From positions 1 to 64,000 of the forward strand of contig WTXI01000049.1 in assembly GCA_022376515.1 (NCBI GenBank): a stretch of 64,000 nt of DNA. The letters are read 5' to 3'. Source of the DNA: Lactifluus volemus. Its lineage: Eukaryota; Basidiomycota; Agaricomycetes; Russulales; Russulaceae. The stretch's first letter is position 1. Each line of letters starts with the position of its first letter. Shown in pieces: positions 1-11,559 of this stretch. A program made the position numbers and the translations under genes. A model generated the notes under the pieces. That model had not been told where the DNA came from and ran no database searches. It was given only the letters and a program-made list of their open reading frames with translations.

Positions 1-433
1 GTCGAAATAAAGGGAAAACTAAGGGAATCTGCGATAACGTTGGTGGACGAAGATTCGCAAAGCAAGAAACGCAAAAAGAGGTAAAAATAATCGAGATCCG
101 TAGGTCTACCACTTTGAGATAGTCGTGGTGCAGGGGCCATACTAATCGCCTTCTCTGTATCGTTCTAATTTTAGATGCACCCCAAGCGGGTGGCCTTATT
201 AATAAACAAGTAATTTGGGTATGAATCATTACCATTTTGGTCTATGTGGTGGCTGCCTCGAGGCAATGCTCAACCTCTCATCGATCTCATCCTTATCGAT
301 CTCTTCTGTAGCCACCAACTCGCAATTCGTATGCAAAATTCTCTCTCTTCCGATGTCCCGCTTTTAACCATTTATACAGCCCGAGTCCTTTAACATCTAG
401 AATAACCGACCTCAGCCGCACTCAGTCACCGAT
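1..433. other. 5' flank of the NLR gene, no gene seen
   Basis: No reading frame or RNA gene is recognisable here. It lies directly upstream of the NLR start codon at 434 and presumably holds its promoter and 5' UTR, but I see no clear TATA box or other named element. Confidence 0.4.
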
Positions 434-3400
434 ATGCAATCTAGCTCATTTCCACTCCAACTAACCAGTATGTGTCTTGATATCTCGCTGTCACAAGTAC
501 TAAATCTCTCTTCTCTGCCAGTCCTCAGAGCACACAATCTTCCACATATCAAGACATCTCTCGAAAGGAAAGTCGTTTTATGTTACTGTGATCGCTGGGG
601 CGAGAACTTGGCATACACGAGCTGTGCGGAGCATGGGGAATCATGTGGAGTGGAACGAGGAGGTCGATGCTTTGTAAGTACTCTTATACTTTTGCCTCTA
701 TTCACCAACTGATCTCCTGTAGTGCCTTACAACCACATTCTCGTGTTACAATATCTCTGTATGCAAAAAGAGCCATGCAGAAAGACATCCTTGTTGGAAC
801 AAAGGAAATAGGCTGTGAATCTCAACGCGGTTCGTCTTTTTAGGATTCTTTTCGTGCGTCTGGCTGAGCATCCAACCTGTAGAGCTCAATATTGTTTTCG
901 GCGGCGCTGATCGACATGGACACCTGAGAGCAGGCCACACCCTACATAACGATCACCATGTCAGCAAATCCGAGTTCGTCTGTGACTGCGTCAGACAACG
1001 CCCCAAACCCAAGAATGGCAGATCTGGACAACCCTGTCGCTGAAGAAGGTACTGCCATTCTATTCATACCACGCGACCGACGGCAACTACCACCGCCCTA
1101 CCTTCTTCATCTCGGATGGGTACCGTTCCCATCGAGAGCGGTACTCCTGTGGGATCGATGGCGGACAACCAGACGGAGATGTCACATACTCTGGATCGCG
1201 CTGGGGAAGCTTTGGATGCGGTAAAGACGTGGAAGACTACCGCTAATAGTATCAAATGGGTGATGGACACAGTGAGTCCAATCCTAAAAGTATGCACAAA
1301 ATATGTCTTCTCCCTACCCTTTGTTAACCTCATTCCGTCCCAGCTGAACCCCTATGCCAGCTTAGCATGGAGTCTGTTCTCAAAGATCCCCGAGGTATGT
1401 GTCCTTACTTTGTCGGAGGCCATGGAGATTCATTCTTTTTTTTGTCACTTCGCTACCAGACCTTGGTACACCAGTTTCAGCTTGACGATAACGTCCGGAC
1501 ACTACTTATCGCGATACGGGACGCGTTTGAATTTGCGAAGGACGGGACGTTTTGACGAGCATTCGGCAGGGATCTACACAGGCAAAAGTCCTCGAGGAGA
1601 TGCTGCAGTGCGTCTCCGAATCTGCCGAATTTATCGAATCGTATGCGAAGGACGTGCAAGTCGGTACGTCGTCTTGACCATTTTCGTTTCTTATTATTAA
1701 CATGTGATTTCCAGGGAAACGAGTTTTTAAGAATATCGGCGGCCAGCTTGACGACAAGGTCGAGACCTACCGCACCACGCTCATCCGACTGCATAAAAAG
1801 TTCCTCACATATTCTAATGTCATCGCTGGGGCTGCTGTCCTTCAGATACGAGATGATATGAGATCGCAGCTAACGAAAACGTCGAACCAGGCATTGGAAT
1901 CTGGTGCGTGATTCTGGCAAATCGTCGGATCGTCCATCTGACAGGGTGAGCGCAGAATTGAGGGCAATAATCGGAGAATGTTATAGGAGGTGGCGATTCA
2001 ACGATAGGAAGGGCTGTCATCCAGGCACTCGCCAAGATTTTTTGCACCACATCATTGAATGGGTCGGGAATCCCAACTCTGAACGTGGCCTCGTTCTCTT
2101 TGGCCAGGCAGGCACAGGAAAGTCCTCGATTGCACATGAGGTCGCTCGTCTTTCGACAAGAAGTGTCTTGGTTCTTACGTCGCTTTTCGTCGGAAGGAGG
2201 AATCCAAAGACGATGGTTATCATCTCTTCACAACGCTTGCTCGTGATCTTTGCGATCGTTATCCTTCGTTCAAACTCGCCCTCGGGGAGGCCGTTTATTG
2301 GCAATTCGTCTTTTCGTAATACCCGAGATTATCCTAGACTTTTTGAATGGCTCCTCCTTGAACCACTCAAGTACCTACAACTCGATGGCACGATTCTTAT
2401 CGTCATCGATGCGTTGGATGAGAGTGGTGTCACGATTGGCAAAAATGGACTACATACTTTCCTTGCCCACCATCTCATCGACCTTCCGCAAACTTCCGCA
2501 TATTCATCACTTCGAGCCGGAGCATGGCATCGAACCTGCGTTCACCAATGCGCAGTCTGTCCGTATCCTCTACATGAATGACGCCCAAATGGCCGCCGAC
2601 ACAGAGCGCGATATTGGATTTATCTCCAGGATGAGCTCCCCGAGGAAGTGTTCAAAGAGCATGGCTCCAGATTAGCGAAGGGTGCAGAGGGCCTATTTCA
2701 GTGGGCTGCAGTTGCATCCGGGTTCATCAATAGCCCTGATAATCTCGGCGTCATCGTGAAAAAGCTCATACAGCGCCTGTTGGGACACTCTCGAGGTCGT
2801 ACTGGAGGATTGTTGGATCATTTGTACGAAGAAGTTCTCAAAGAATACTTCAAATCGGAGGAAGCACAGACACTGTTTCGGTCCATCATGGGACATCTTT
2901 TTGCTGCGATCGAGCCCCTTTCCATCCAGGCCTTAATTTCTTTGCGACGGCATGCACCCATTGATGATCCTGAGGATTTCGACCCTCTTCCTGTACTTGA
3001 AACACTTCGTCGTCTGGGCTCGCTGCTGAGCAACGTGACTTCATCGGATCAAACGCATCCCATCCTTCCTCTCCATACCTCATTCCGTGATTTTCTAACC
3101 AATAGGACGAACGATGTGTTTTATGTGGACCTCGCCGACGCCCACCGAGAGTTGGCACATTCCTGCCTTGGCTTAATGCTAAATAGCCTGAAATTCAACA
3201 TCTGCAAACTCGAGTCGTCATATCTCGCGAATAGCGACGTCCCTGACCTTGAATCTCGAATCGCCGAACACATTCCATCTGGACTATCTTACGCGTGTAT
3301 TTACTGGGTCGACCATCTAGGACATTTTTCCTTCGACCAGGATATCTTCAAGAAGGTCCGATCGCTCTTCGAGACAAAATTTCTATTTTGGCTGGAAGTG

Positions 3401-5802
3401 CTTAGCATTAAGAGCCGTGTTGGCCCTATTTCACCTGTGTTGTCATCGTGGTTGCAGCTTGAGGTAGGTACACCGCATCATTGAGTATGACATGTAATGA
3501 CATTTGGGTAAAACAGCGTACTCAACCAGAAGTGCAGGATTTGTTGGGATTGGTGCATGATGCTTCCGCATTTGTGCGGTATTTCGGAATGGCTGTGGCG
3601 AAGAGTGCTCCGCATATCTATGTGTCTGCCCTCCCTTTCACACCAACCTCTTCCCGCATCCGCAATCGATACCTTTGCCAGTTTCCTCACACATTGACCT
3701 TGGACCGTGGGGAATTGTCTCATTGGCCAGCATTGGAAATGACGATTCATACACATAGTGGAATGGTTTCTGTTGCATTTTCGCCGGACGGGCAACGCAT
3801 CGCATCGGCCTCATTCGATTGCATGATTTGCGTGTGGGATGCCACGACGGGAGAGATCGCAGCGGGCCCGTTTACTGGACACACCGATTGGGTCAATTCT
3901 GTTGCATTTTCGCCGGACGGGCTGCGGCTTGCATCGAGCTCGGACGACTGCACAATTCGCGTGTGGGATGTTGCAACAGGAGAAATCGTAACGGACCCAT
4001 TTACTGGACACGCAGCTTCGGTCCTTTCTATTTCATTCTCACCGGACGGGCGGCGCGTTGCATCGGCCTCGCGGGATTGCACAATTCGCGTTTGGGATAC
4101 CACGACGGGAGAAACCGTAGCGGGCCCGTTTACTGGACACACCGATGGGGTCATATCTGTTGCATTCTCACCAGACGGGCGGTGCATTGCATCGGCCTCG
4201 GACGATAGCACGGTATGCGTGTGGGATGCTGCAACAGGACAAATTGTAACGGGCCCGTTTACTGGACACACCGGTTGGGTCACACCTGTGGCATTTTCGC
4301 CGGACGGACAACGCATCGCATCATCAGCCTCAAATGACGACACAATCCGTGTGTGGGATATCACAACGGGAGAGGTTGTGACGGGCCTATTTATTGGACA
4401 CACCAGTTACGTCACAAGTGTTGCATTCTCACCGGACGGGCAACATATCGCATCGGCCTCTTACGATCGCACGATTTGCTTGTGGGATGCCACAATGGGG
4501 GTGATAGTAGCGGGCCCGTTTACTGGACACACCCATCAGGTCTATTCTGTTGCATTCTCACCGGATGGACAGCGCATTGCATCGGCCTCGCACGACCGCA
4601 CGATCCGCGTGTGGGACGCCGCAGTAGGACAGATCATAACTGATTCGTTTACTGGACACTCCGGTCGGGTCGGATCTATTTCATTCTCGCCAGACGGACA
4701 GCGCATCGCATCAGCCTCGCATGATCACGCTATTTGTATGTGGGATGCCGCGACAGGACAGATCGTAGCGGACCCGTTTACTGGACACACCGATTGGGTC
4801 AGATCTGTTGCATTCTCGCCGGACGGACAGCGCGTTGCATCGTGCTCAGATGATTGTACGATTCGTGTGTGGGATGCCACAACAGGGCACGTCGTAGCGG
4901 GCCCGTTCACTGGATGTACTTTTGTCATGTCTGTTGCATTCTCACCGGACGGGCGGCACATCGCATCGGGTTCTTATGATCGCACGATTCGCATTTGGGA
5001 TGCCACAATAGGAAGGCTCGTAGCGGGCCCGTTTACTGGACACGCTGACCAAGTCACATCTGTTGCATTCTCGCCGGACGGGCGGTGCATTGCATCATCC
5101 TCGGTCGATCGTACGATTCGTGTGTGGGATGCTGCAACAGGGCAAGTCATAGCGGGCCCGTTTGCTGGACACACCAAATCAGTCAACTCTGTTGTATTCT
5201 CGCCGGACGGACAGCGCCTCACATCGGCCTCAGACGATGCCACGATTTGCGTGTGGGATATCACAACTGGACAGATCGTAGTGGGCCCATTTACTGGACA
5301 CACCGCTTCTGTCAGGTCTGCTGTATTCTCGCCGGACGGGAAGCACATCGCGTCGGCCTCATTCGATTGTACGATCCGCATGTGGGATGCTGCAACAGGA
5401 GAGATGGTAGCGGGTCCGTTTGCTGGACACACCGCTTATATCAATTCCGTTGTGTTCTCTCTGGACGGGCAGCGAATTGCATCGGCCTCAGGTGATGGCA
5501 CGATTCGCACGTGGGAAGTTGCAATAGGACAGGTTGGAGCGGGCGAATCTACTGGACACGCCTCAGGGGTCAGATCTGTGGCGAAAGATGCTGAGAAAAT
5601 CCTGGGTCAATCCCTGATCGATACTGACGGTTGGATATGTGGAGAAGAGAAAGAACTTTTTTTATGGATTCCCGAACTTCACAGGCGGTGTCTTCATAGA
5701 CCCAGCACTGTCTGGATCACAGGTGGACATGAGACGCGGCTTGATTTCTCAAAGTTTGCGTATGGATCAAATTGGGCTACAGTCCATAGTTACAATTCAT
5801 AG
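434..5802 (+). CDS. C2-NACHT-WD40 NLR-type STAND protein (multi-exon, frame-disrupted)
   Basis: Predicted signal-transducing NTPase of the fungal NLR (NWD) class, which in other fungi acts in non-self recognition. Visible in order: a short first exon (434-467), a 54-nt intron, then a C2-like beta domain (AHNLPHIKT, WHTRAVRSMGNHVEWNEEV, VTISLYAKR; about 522-820); a helical linker (about 1116-1900); NACHT with Walker A GQAGTGKSS near 2107 and Walker B ILIVIDALDES near 2395; a winged-helix-like stretch (2650-3470); 14 WD40 units (3765-5570); and a C-terminal tail (DGWICGEEKELF, HRPSTVWITGGHETRLD) as I recall from Agaricomycete homologues. An intron precedes the QPEVQDLLGL exon near 3532. The frame breaks by single bases near 577, 2152, 2295, 2491, 2515 and 2614, so no intact ORF spans the NACHT. 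Either a pseudogene or, given the same defect in housekeeping genes nearby, sequence error. Start chosen because the ATG plus intron 1 restores a C2 strand (FPLQLTILRAHNLP). Confidence 0.85.
3765..5570 (+). repeat. Array of 14 WD40 repeats, 129-bp period
   Basis: Fourteen tandem coding units, each about 129 bp (43 residues), with the core SVAFSPDGQRIASAS..D.TI.VWDATTG.IVAGPFTGHT. Fourteen units would fold as two seven-bladed propellers. Unit 5 has one extra residue and unit 9 one fewer. The high nucleotide identity implies recent homogenisation by unequal exchange or gene conversion. A degenerate fifteenth start (GVRSVAKDA) follows. Confidence 0.93.
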
Positions 5803-6203
5803 AAATAGAATCGGTTTGTACGCTATTTATTTATTTTTCTGTAGTCATTCCCTCTGGATCGGATACTAATAAATAACCGCGGACAGTCAGATTACCACAT
5901 GTTAAAGACTGATGAATCAATTGAGGGTCCATCGAACGCGTGTTAGCTGAGACTCACGTGCTCGGCCACCGGTAACGTGACACGGTCATGTGACTATTGT
6001 AGCCTCGTCCTTCAACAAGAAAGAAAAGTCAAAATCGACTTTCTAAAATAATAGTTTTTCGGGACTTGAAAGGTGCACAGAAGCGAATCGAATTATTTGT
6101 AGGATTGCTGATCTCTGCGCGAGAACTAGCAGAGTAGAATGTTATTTTCGGTTGCTGCGCTGCTCTGAACTAAAGAGCAACGAAACGTTACATATCAAGC
6201 GAA
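5803..6203. other. Convergent intergenic spacer
   Basis: Separates the 3' ends of the NLR (+) and the S28 peptidase (-). It contains AATAAATA near 5866, a candidate polyadenylation signal for the NLR transcript. Nothing else recognised. Confidence 0.4.
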
Positions 6204-8443
6204 TCATACGATTGCCTCGTCAAAGGGGTCTTCCCAGTCCTCCAACCAAGCTTTGACAAACTCAACAATCTCACCATGAATTTGCCCAATTTTCCTGGGT
6301 TCCTTCTCGCCCTTCCTGAGCCCGTTCTCGTCCCAGTGGTGGACACCACCTAGCAGCGTGTCATTCCACAGTTTATCTCACCAAGTGAAAAAAATGGGAC
6401 ACACCAGGAATAATTTTGAATGGCCTAACCACTGTGTCCTCACGTTCCTCCGCACCACCGTAAGTACTATGTGGCGTGTATGGGCGCCACGGATCAACTG
6501 CGAACCCATCCGTAGTCAGCATCGCCGGACCCGTTCAAGAAAGGAGTGGAAGGACTGAATATACATACCTTCACCGTCAATAAATGCTAACCTATCAGCT
6601 GCGATGTGGTAATCGCCTAGCACATTCACGGCAGTGACATTTGGCAGCGGAGGCACTTTGTAGTATTCTCCCGGTGGGAATGCCTGAATACATATCTTGT
6701 GCTCATAGTCGATGTCCAATAGGCGCGAAATAATAGTAGGGGTGCCAACTGGTGGCGCGGTCTACAAATGGATGTCAGCATCGGCGGTGATGCGGTGATG
6801 CGAAGACATACGGTCAAGTAGCCCCATTGTGTGCAGTACTGGAACACCCACGGGCGCCAGTCTTCACTGAGATCTGTGATCTGATATTTTGAATCTTCGT
6901 TTGTCCCAAAGCAATCCTCCACAGTCAAACCCATATCTTGTGGGCAGAGTACGACAATGTTCTTCGCGGTCACAAAAGCTTTGTGATTCAAGATGCATAA
7001 GGGTAAAAGATGCGTACCTCTCGGATCCACTTGGCGTAATTTAACAGAGCGATGTTAGCTTTCAGTCCTCCCAGGAGCACCATACGCTCCGTGTCTTTCA
7101 GAGTCGGCGTGTCGCCATTAAGCGTCGCACAGAACTGATCGAATGTCGTCGAGCTAACAGCAGGATCCCAGTTCTGATCTTGCCACGTGGACAGCGGATA
7201 CTGTTCCAGCAGCACATATTAGTTCCGCCTATGTTATGGAGCAGGTCCGAGACATACCTCGAGCACCGAGACAAAGTCCTTATCTGACTCCAGCTCGCTG
7301 AGGCCAAACAGGCTTTTCAGTCGGCTGCGCAGGGGGCCGATTTTGAGAAGCGAATCAATCATGCTAATGCTATTCACGAGGTTGGATGAACAAATTGGGT
7401 CCGCGGCGAGCCGGATGACGTCCATGTACTCCCAATTCATGAGCACAGCGTGCGTCACCGCTAGGGGGCGGGAGGAGGCTTAGTATCGTTTGTGAAGAAT
7501 GATTGAAAACAAAAGGTGCGCACCACTCGACGCAATAGCACCAAACACGAGATCAGGATACAGGACACGCATGTGAGCCGCCCGTGCTCCTGCATATGAC
7601 CCCTACAAAACACGGCATTAACAACGGGATGACCACCACCACAGAACGCCGGAGAGGGCACACGAACACCATAGTATATCCATGGTGCCTTTCGGGCCGT
7701 AAGGTTCTCGTTGATGTTCTCGAATTTGACATTGCGCATAAAATTGGCCGAGTCTTCGAGTGCTTGCTCGTTTGTTGAGCCACCTACAGCACCGCATGAT
7801 GGGGAAATAAGCTGGATCAATATAAGAGCGCGCGGAGGGGTCGACATGGGATGAGGCGGCGGGACAAGCGCACCTTAGGGAATCTGTCGAAAAGTTTGGA
7901 CACCCACAGACTTGCCTGGACCATTCCCGGTCGCATGTCAGCATCTAGGCTCAACCCAGGGAACACGTACCATAATATCTATGCTCTAGCACAACGGCGA
8001 TGCCGCCTGTCGCACGTGCCAAAATATCCCCAACACCTGTGTCCAAGAACGGCAGACGGTCCTCCCCATTAGTCTCACCCCCATCGATAACGATGACCGG
8101 TGAGCCAGGACGTGGTTTATAGTGTCGTGTGTTGACCCAGAAACGTTGTTGAAACGTCGCGTCGGTGGTGTTGTAAAAGTGATCGAGTGGCTGGGTGAAC
8201 GTCTGAACGGAGAACTCGGATGTCGCGACGGCGACAACGAGTGGTGCTTGTAATGTGCTGGCATGCGCCGGCGCTCAGTCCCTTGATCGGGATGCGAAGT
8301 TATGCCAGCAGCGCGTCGATGGAGATTTGAAAGTTGACCCCTTGTGCATTATGGAGGACATGCTTGTGAAGGGCGTTGCTGCCGCCCGTACCGACGAGCA
8401 CGACAACAAGAGGTATCCAAATGATGTGAAAAGCCCGCATCAT
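6204..8443 (-). CDS. Secreted serine carboxypeptidase, family S28 (prolyl carboxypeptidase-like)
   Basis: Predicted secreted or vacuolar alpha/beta-hydrolase that removes residues after proline; many fungi use S28 enzymes for protein digestion. Seen on the minus strand: TFTQPLDHFYNTTDATFQQRFWVN (split: TFTQPLDHF then TFQQRFWVN), VIVIDGGETNGED, the nucleophile motif GGSYAGARAAHM (Ser codon near 7597, interrupted by an intron after WIYYG), the Asp region DPWRPYTPHS, and the His motif GVHHWDENG, giving a complete Ser-Asp-His set. The C-terminus is HGEIVEFVKAWLEDWEDPF. Exon 1 (8392-8443) joined over a 118-nt intron gives MMRAFHIIWIPLVVVLVAPA followed by HAST, a good signal peptide. At least nine exons, roughly 520 residues. 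One apparent single-base insertion lies at the T run near 7771-7773 (WLNNEQALED). Family call is firm; first intron is inferred. Confidence 0.88.
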
Positions 8444-9907
8444 ATGGTGTAGCCGAGAGAGAAGTGAACGACACCCTCATGAAGGTAAATACTGTAACTG
8501 CGGGCGGGGTCCTCCGACGGTCCCACGGTTCGATTCCTTAGTACCAAAGTAACCTGAGGGCTCATATAACGCCCATTAAGCTCATAAGTTGAATAGTTTT
8601 ATTTCACCACGGCATTTATAGAACGCAACGATTTGATGCTACCGAATTGATGGCCTATATCTGCTAATGTTGCTCCGCCTTCTGCGGCCGTGACTAGACT
8701 TGATGCATGCAAGTGGAGAGAATCAGATTGGACAGACTGAAAAAACAAGGATCATCCCATATATGCTACGAGTTACTTGGCACAACTTTCCACGTCGCGG
8801 GCGACAAGGATAGTGCAAGTACGCGATCCGAGTTGGTGTCGAGAATCAAGTTACAGTATCAGTCTATGCTGCCGCCTGGCTATGTGACCTGACCTTCATG
8901 CGGAGGATTTGGGTCTCTTGCAAGTTGCAACGCCGATGAGTAATTCATCCGCACTTTTCGATCTCGAGGGTGGTGATGGGTGCTTCATGCAGACCAAACG
9001 TGGGAATATAGCAAGTGAACTCAGATCAGTTACAGTATACGATTGTCAGGGATCAGCGCTTTCGTGATGTCAGGCGCGCGGAGTTGATCATGATTAACCT
9101 TTGATAAAAAGGCCAAGCATATTAGGAAATGACTATTATTGCTCATTGGCCAAGTCGGTGTGGTGGGACTTCACAATCACAATAGGCATCCATATAGTGC
9201 CACCCAAGTTCCCGGAGTACGCGAGCGATCTTTGCAAGAAACCCGTTTCTACCCAATGTAGACAGGGGCGCGTTCAAGCCGGAAGTATATATTTGATCGA
9301 CGAACAAATAGTTTGGTGAAGTCTGGTTTCCTGACTATCAGCGATACAGAGGCTGGACTATACGTCAAACAAGTTGAATCTGAGTCCGTGAACGGCTATT
9401 ACCTGAAGGGGAGACACAAACATGTTGGGCTGCTAATAGAGTGTGATGTTGCAACCGTAAGTGGCAGTACGGGTCCGTGTGAGATCACTCGGGAGTCAAG
9501 TTACCATATTGTGATCTGGTCCAAAAGTACGATATGATATGATGTTGTGACAGGCCTCCGAGGAAATGACTACTTGGTGTCGTTGCTAGCCTGCCTCTCT
9601 GCTTGCTTGCGGTGAAACGTTTCTCCTTCCGGCCACACAACTCTAAAGACTGGGCCTTCCTTGATTGAAAGGGACGCCACTGCCGATGGTACGCGGGATT
9701 GGACATGCCTCGAAAGACATTGATTGCGCAGTTCGATCAACCCAGGGGAATATGCGGAGTGGTATTTTCAGGCCCAGCGTCTGAGGGTATTATGGTATGT
9801 TACACGAGACGAGTACAACTGCCGTAACTTATAGTTCGTTAGGTGATCCGACATTGCGAAGCATGGATACGGTCACTCACAGTAAGCCCCTGTTTAGACA
9901 CAATAGC
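8444..9907. other. Intergenic region, no recognisable gene
   Basis: Only short open frames of random-looking composition on both strands. The motif TACWGTA occurs at 8490, 8852 and 9031. A GGTTCGATTCC near 8517 resembles a tRNA T-loop but no cloverleaf can be formed around it. Confidence 0.4.
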
Positions 9908-10213
9908 CTACATCAAAGTGCATCCACAACCACCTCCGTGATTTTCCGGCTGCGCGGGATTCTGGCTATGCGGCCCCGGCGCAATATTCGGCCTCGGCTG
10001 TCTAGCAGTTGCAGTTGGAGGAGATGCTATTCCCTTTGCATGATAGCTACATGAAAGTAATTTCCCGGCTAATGTCAGCTCCTGATCTACGAATTGGACG
10101 ACGGCTCGCCGGACTTCGGCTATCTCGCTGACCGCCGGTAGTTGCCAGTGCTCCCTTGGCCCAGGCTCCACTGACCACTGAAAACGTGGAAAATGTGGCT
10201 CACCTAGATTCAT
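9908..10213 (-). CDS. Small hypothetical protein ending in a CaaX box (CTLM)
   Basis: A 101-residue frame from ATG at 10213 to TAG. The middle (HWQLPAVSEIAEVRRAVVQF, VDQELTLAGKLL) has protein-like amphipathic composition; the tail is proline-rich, then GGGCGCTLM at the extreme C-terminus. CTLM fits the CaaX consensus with Met last, which farnesyltransferase prefers, and the second Cys two residues upstream could be palmitoylated. It is longer than a typical mushroom pheromone precursor and lacks a Ras core, so it may be the last exon of a larger minus-strand gene; another plausible segment (MLADTALQETQNRRADS) lies at 10600-10500. No family recognised. Confidence 0.35.
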   Translation of the reverse strand: MNLGEPHFPRFQWSVEPGPREHWQLPAVSEIAEVRRAVVQFVDQELTLAGKLLSCSYHAKGIASPPTATARQPRPNIAPGPHSQNPAQPENHGGGCGCTLM

Positions 10214-11559
10214 TCGTCTCGGGTTGCATTTGATGGGTTAACAGATGGGTTGATGGGACGTTGGCGGCAGGGCAAAGTGAATCCCAAGAGGCCAGCGTCT
10301 CCGCGAAACCTTATATGGTCCGTCCGTCTGTCCGAGTCATCACGAGGCGCCCAGTTCCCCTCGGCGGCTGCGAATCTTGCGATAAGGCTTATTGACAGAC
10401 CATCCGGAGATGTCCCCCTTTTTCGTATCTTCCTCGGTTCTTCCGCGGCCTTCGTTTGTCAAGGACTGCTCGGACATCGCTACATAGCATGCTGTTAGAC
10501 CTGTTCGCTCAGGCCGCATAGCTTGAGCATAGCCTGAGAACGGAAGCATAGAGTCGGCCCTTCGATTCTGTGTTTCCTGAAGCGCAGTATCCGCCAGCAT
10601 TAACTATTAGCTCTCATATCGGACATGAACAAAGACAACCTACCCATCTAGATACTTGTGACCATCGCAGCCATCCCCCAAACCTTTAGAGGCATGCTGT
10701 GCGTACAGTCCCTAACATCTATATTCCAAACCTTGCCGTGAAGGTTTTACAGCGACCATTATCCACCTTGCAGATCCTGCAAGCCTTGTCCGCTGTCTTC
10801 ATATATACCAAGCATCCATTTCATAGAAATGGCTCTCAGGAAAGTTTCGACTTGAACATCTGTGCATGTGCGTTGGCTGTGCAGGGACCCTTGCCACGTC
10901 CTACAACTTAAACTAGACTTGCTTGACTCCCTTGCGTGGGGCGCCCCACGCCGATGTGGGATGCCGGCATGACGAAATCGATAAACTTGATGGGATAATC
11001 GTAGTCGGTAGCCAGAAAAACGGTGAGGATCCCTGCATCAAGGACCAAGAAGCGTAAGATATGAGTAAGGTAGGTTAGTTTTCTCGGAAGCGATCTTTGG
11101 GTCTTTATCCTGATTTCTGTGCTGGAGTCCCCATGATTTCATCGGCATCGTGCCACGTCACCTGCACGGCACTAATAAGGGCTAGTATAATTCAAATTGT
11201 TCGGAACTTGCCCTTGAAGCACAGCACCCTCAAATCTCAAAAGAGTGTTGTGGTGGTGTCACAGCTCCACGGGAATTGCCCTGCCAAGACAGCTTTGCGC
11301 GTGGCGCTGTTTCCGTTTATTGTTGGTGCGGTGTCTTACCGTCATTGTAATAATTGTCTTCTACCATAGTACATTACAGTACAGATGTTGGGTACGAAGG
11401 GTGGCATAAGGTCTAAACGTTTAAAGCCAAGCAAAAAAAGCGAGTCATGACGGATGATTGCATGATTACGCGAGCCGGGGATGGTTGGTAGTGTGCCCGT
11501 GACGGTATAAAAGGAAGGCCACGAAATGGAATGAGGGGATCGTAGATTCCCGACAACTT
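10214..11559. other. Upstream flank of the CNNM gene, no firm gene
   Basis: Holds one minus-strand 86-residue frame (10340-10600) that might be an exon of the CaaX candidate, but no family is recognised. The sequence TATAAAA near 11507, about 50 bp upstream of the CNNM start codon, is a candidate TATA box. Confidence 0.3.

Noticed and set aside
3747..5432. Long minus-strand open frames (218 and 152 codons) across the WD40 array
   Set aside because: They repeat with the same 129-bp period and exist because the opposite strand of the repeat unit lacks stops; the sense strand is clearly coding.
5085..5495. Alternative plus-frame reading of WD40 repeats (Cys/Gly-rich)
   Set aside because: Out-of-frame shadow of the repeat unit.
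8480..8560. tRNA-like T-loop GGTTCGATTCC
   Set aside because: The flanking bases do not pair as a T stem, and no acceptor, D or anticodon arms can be drawn.
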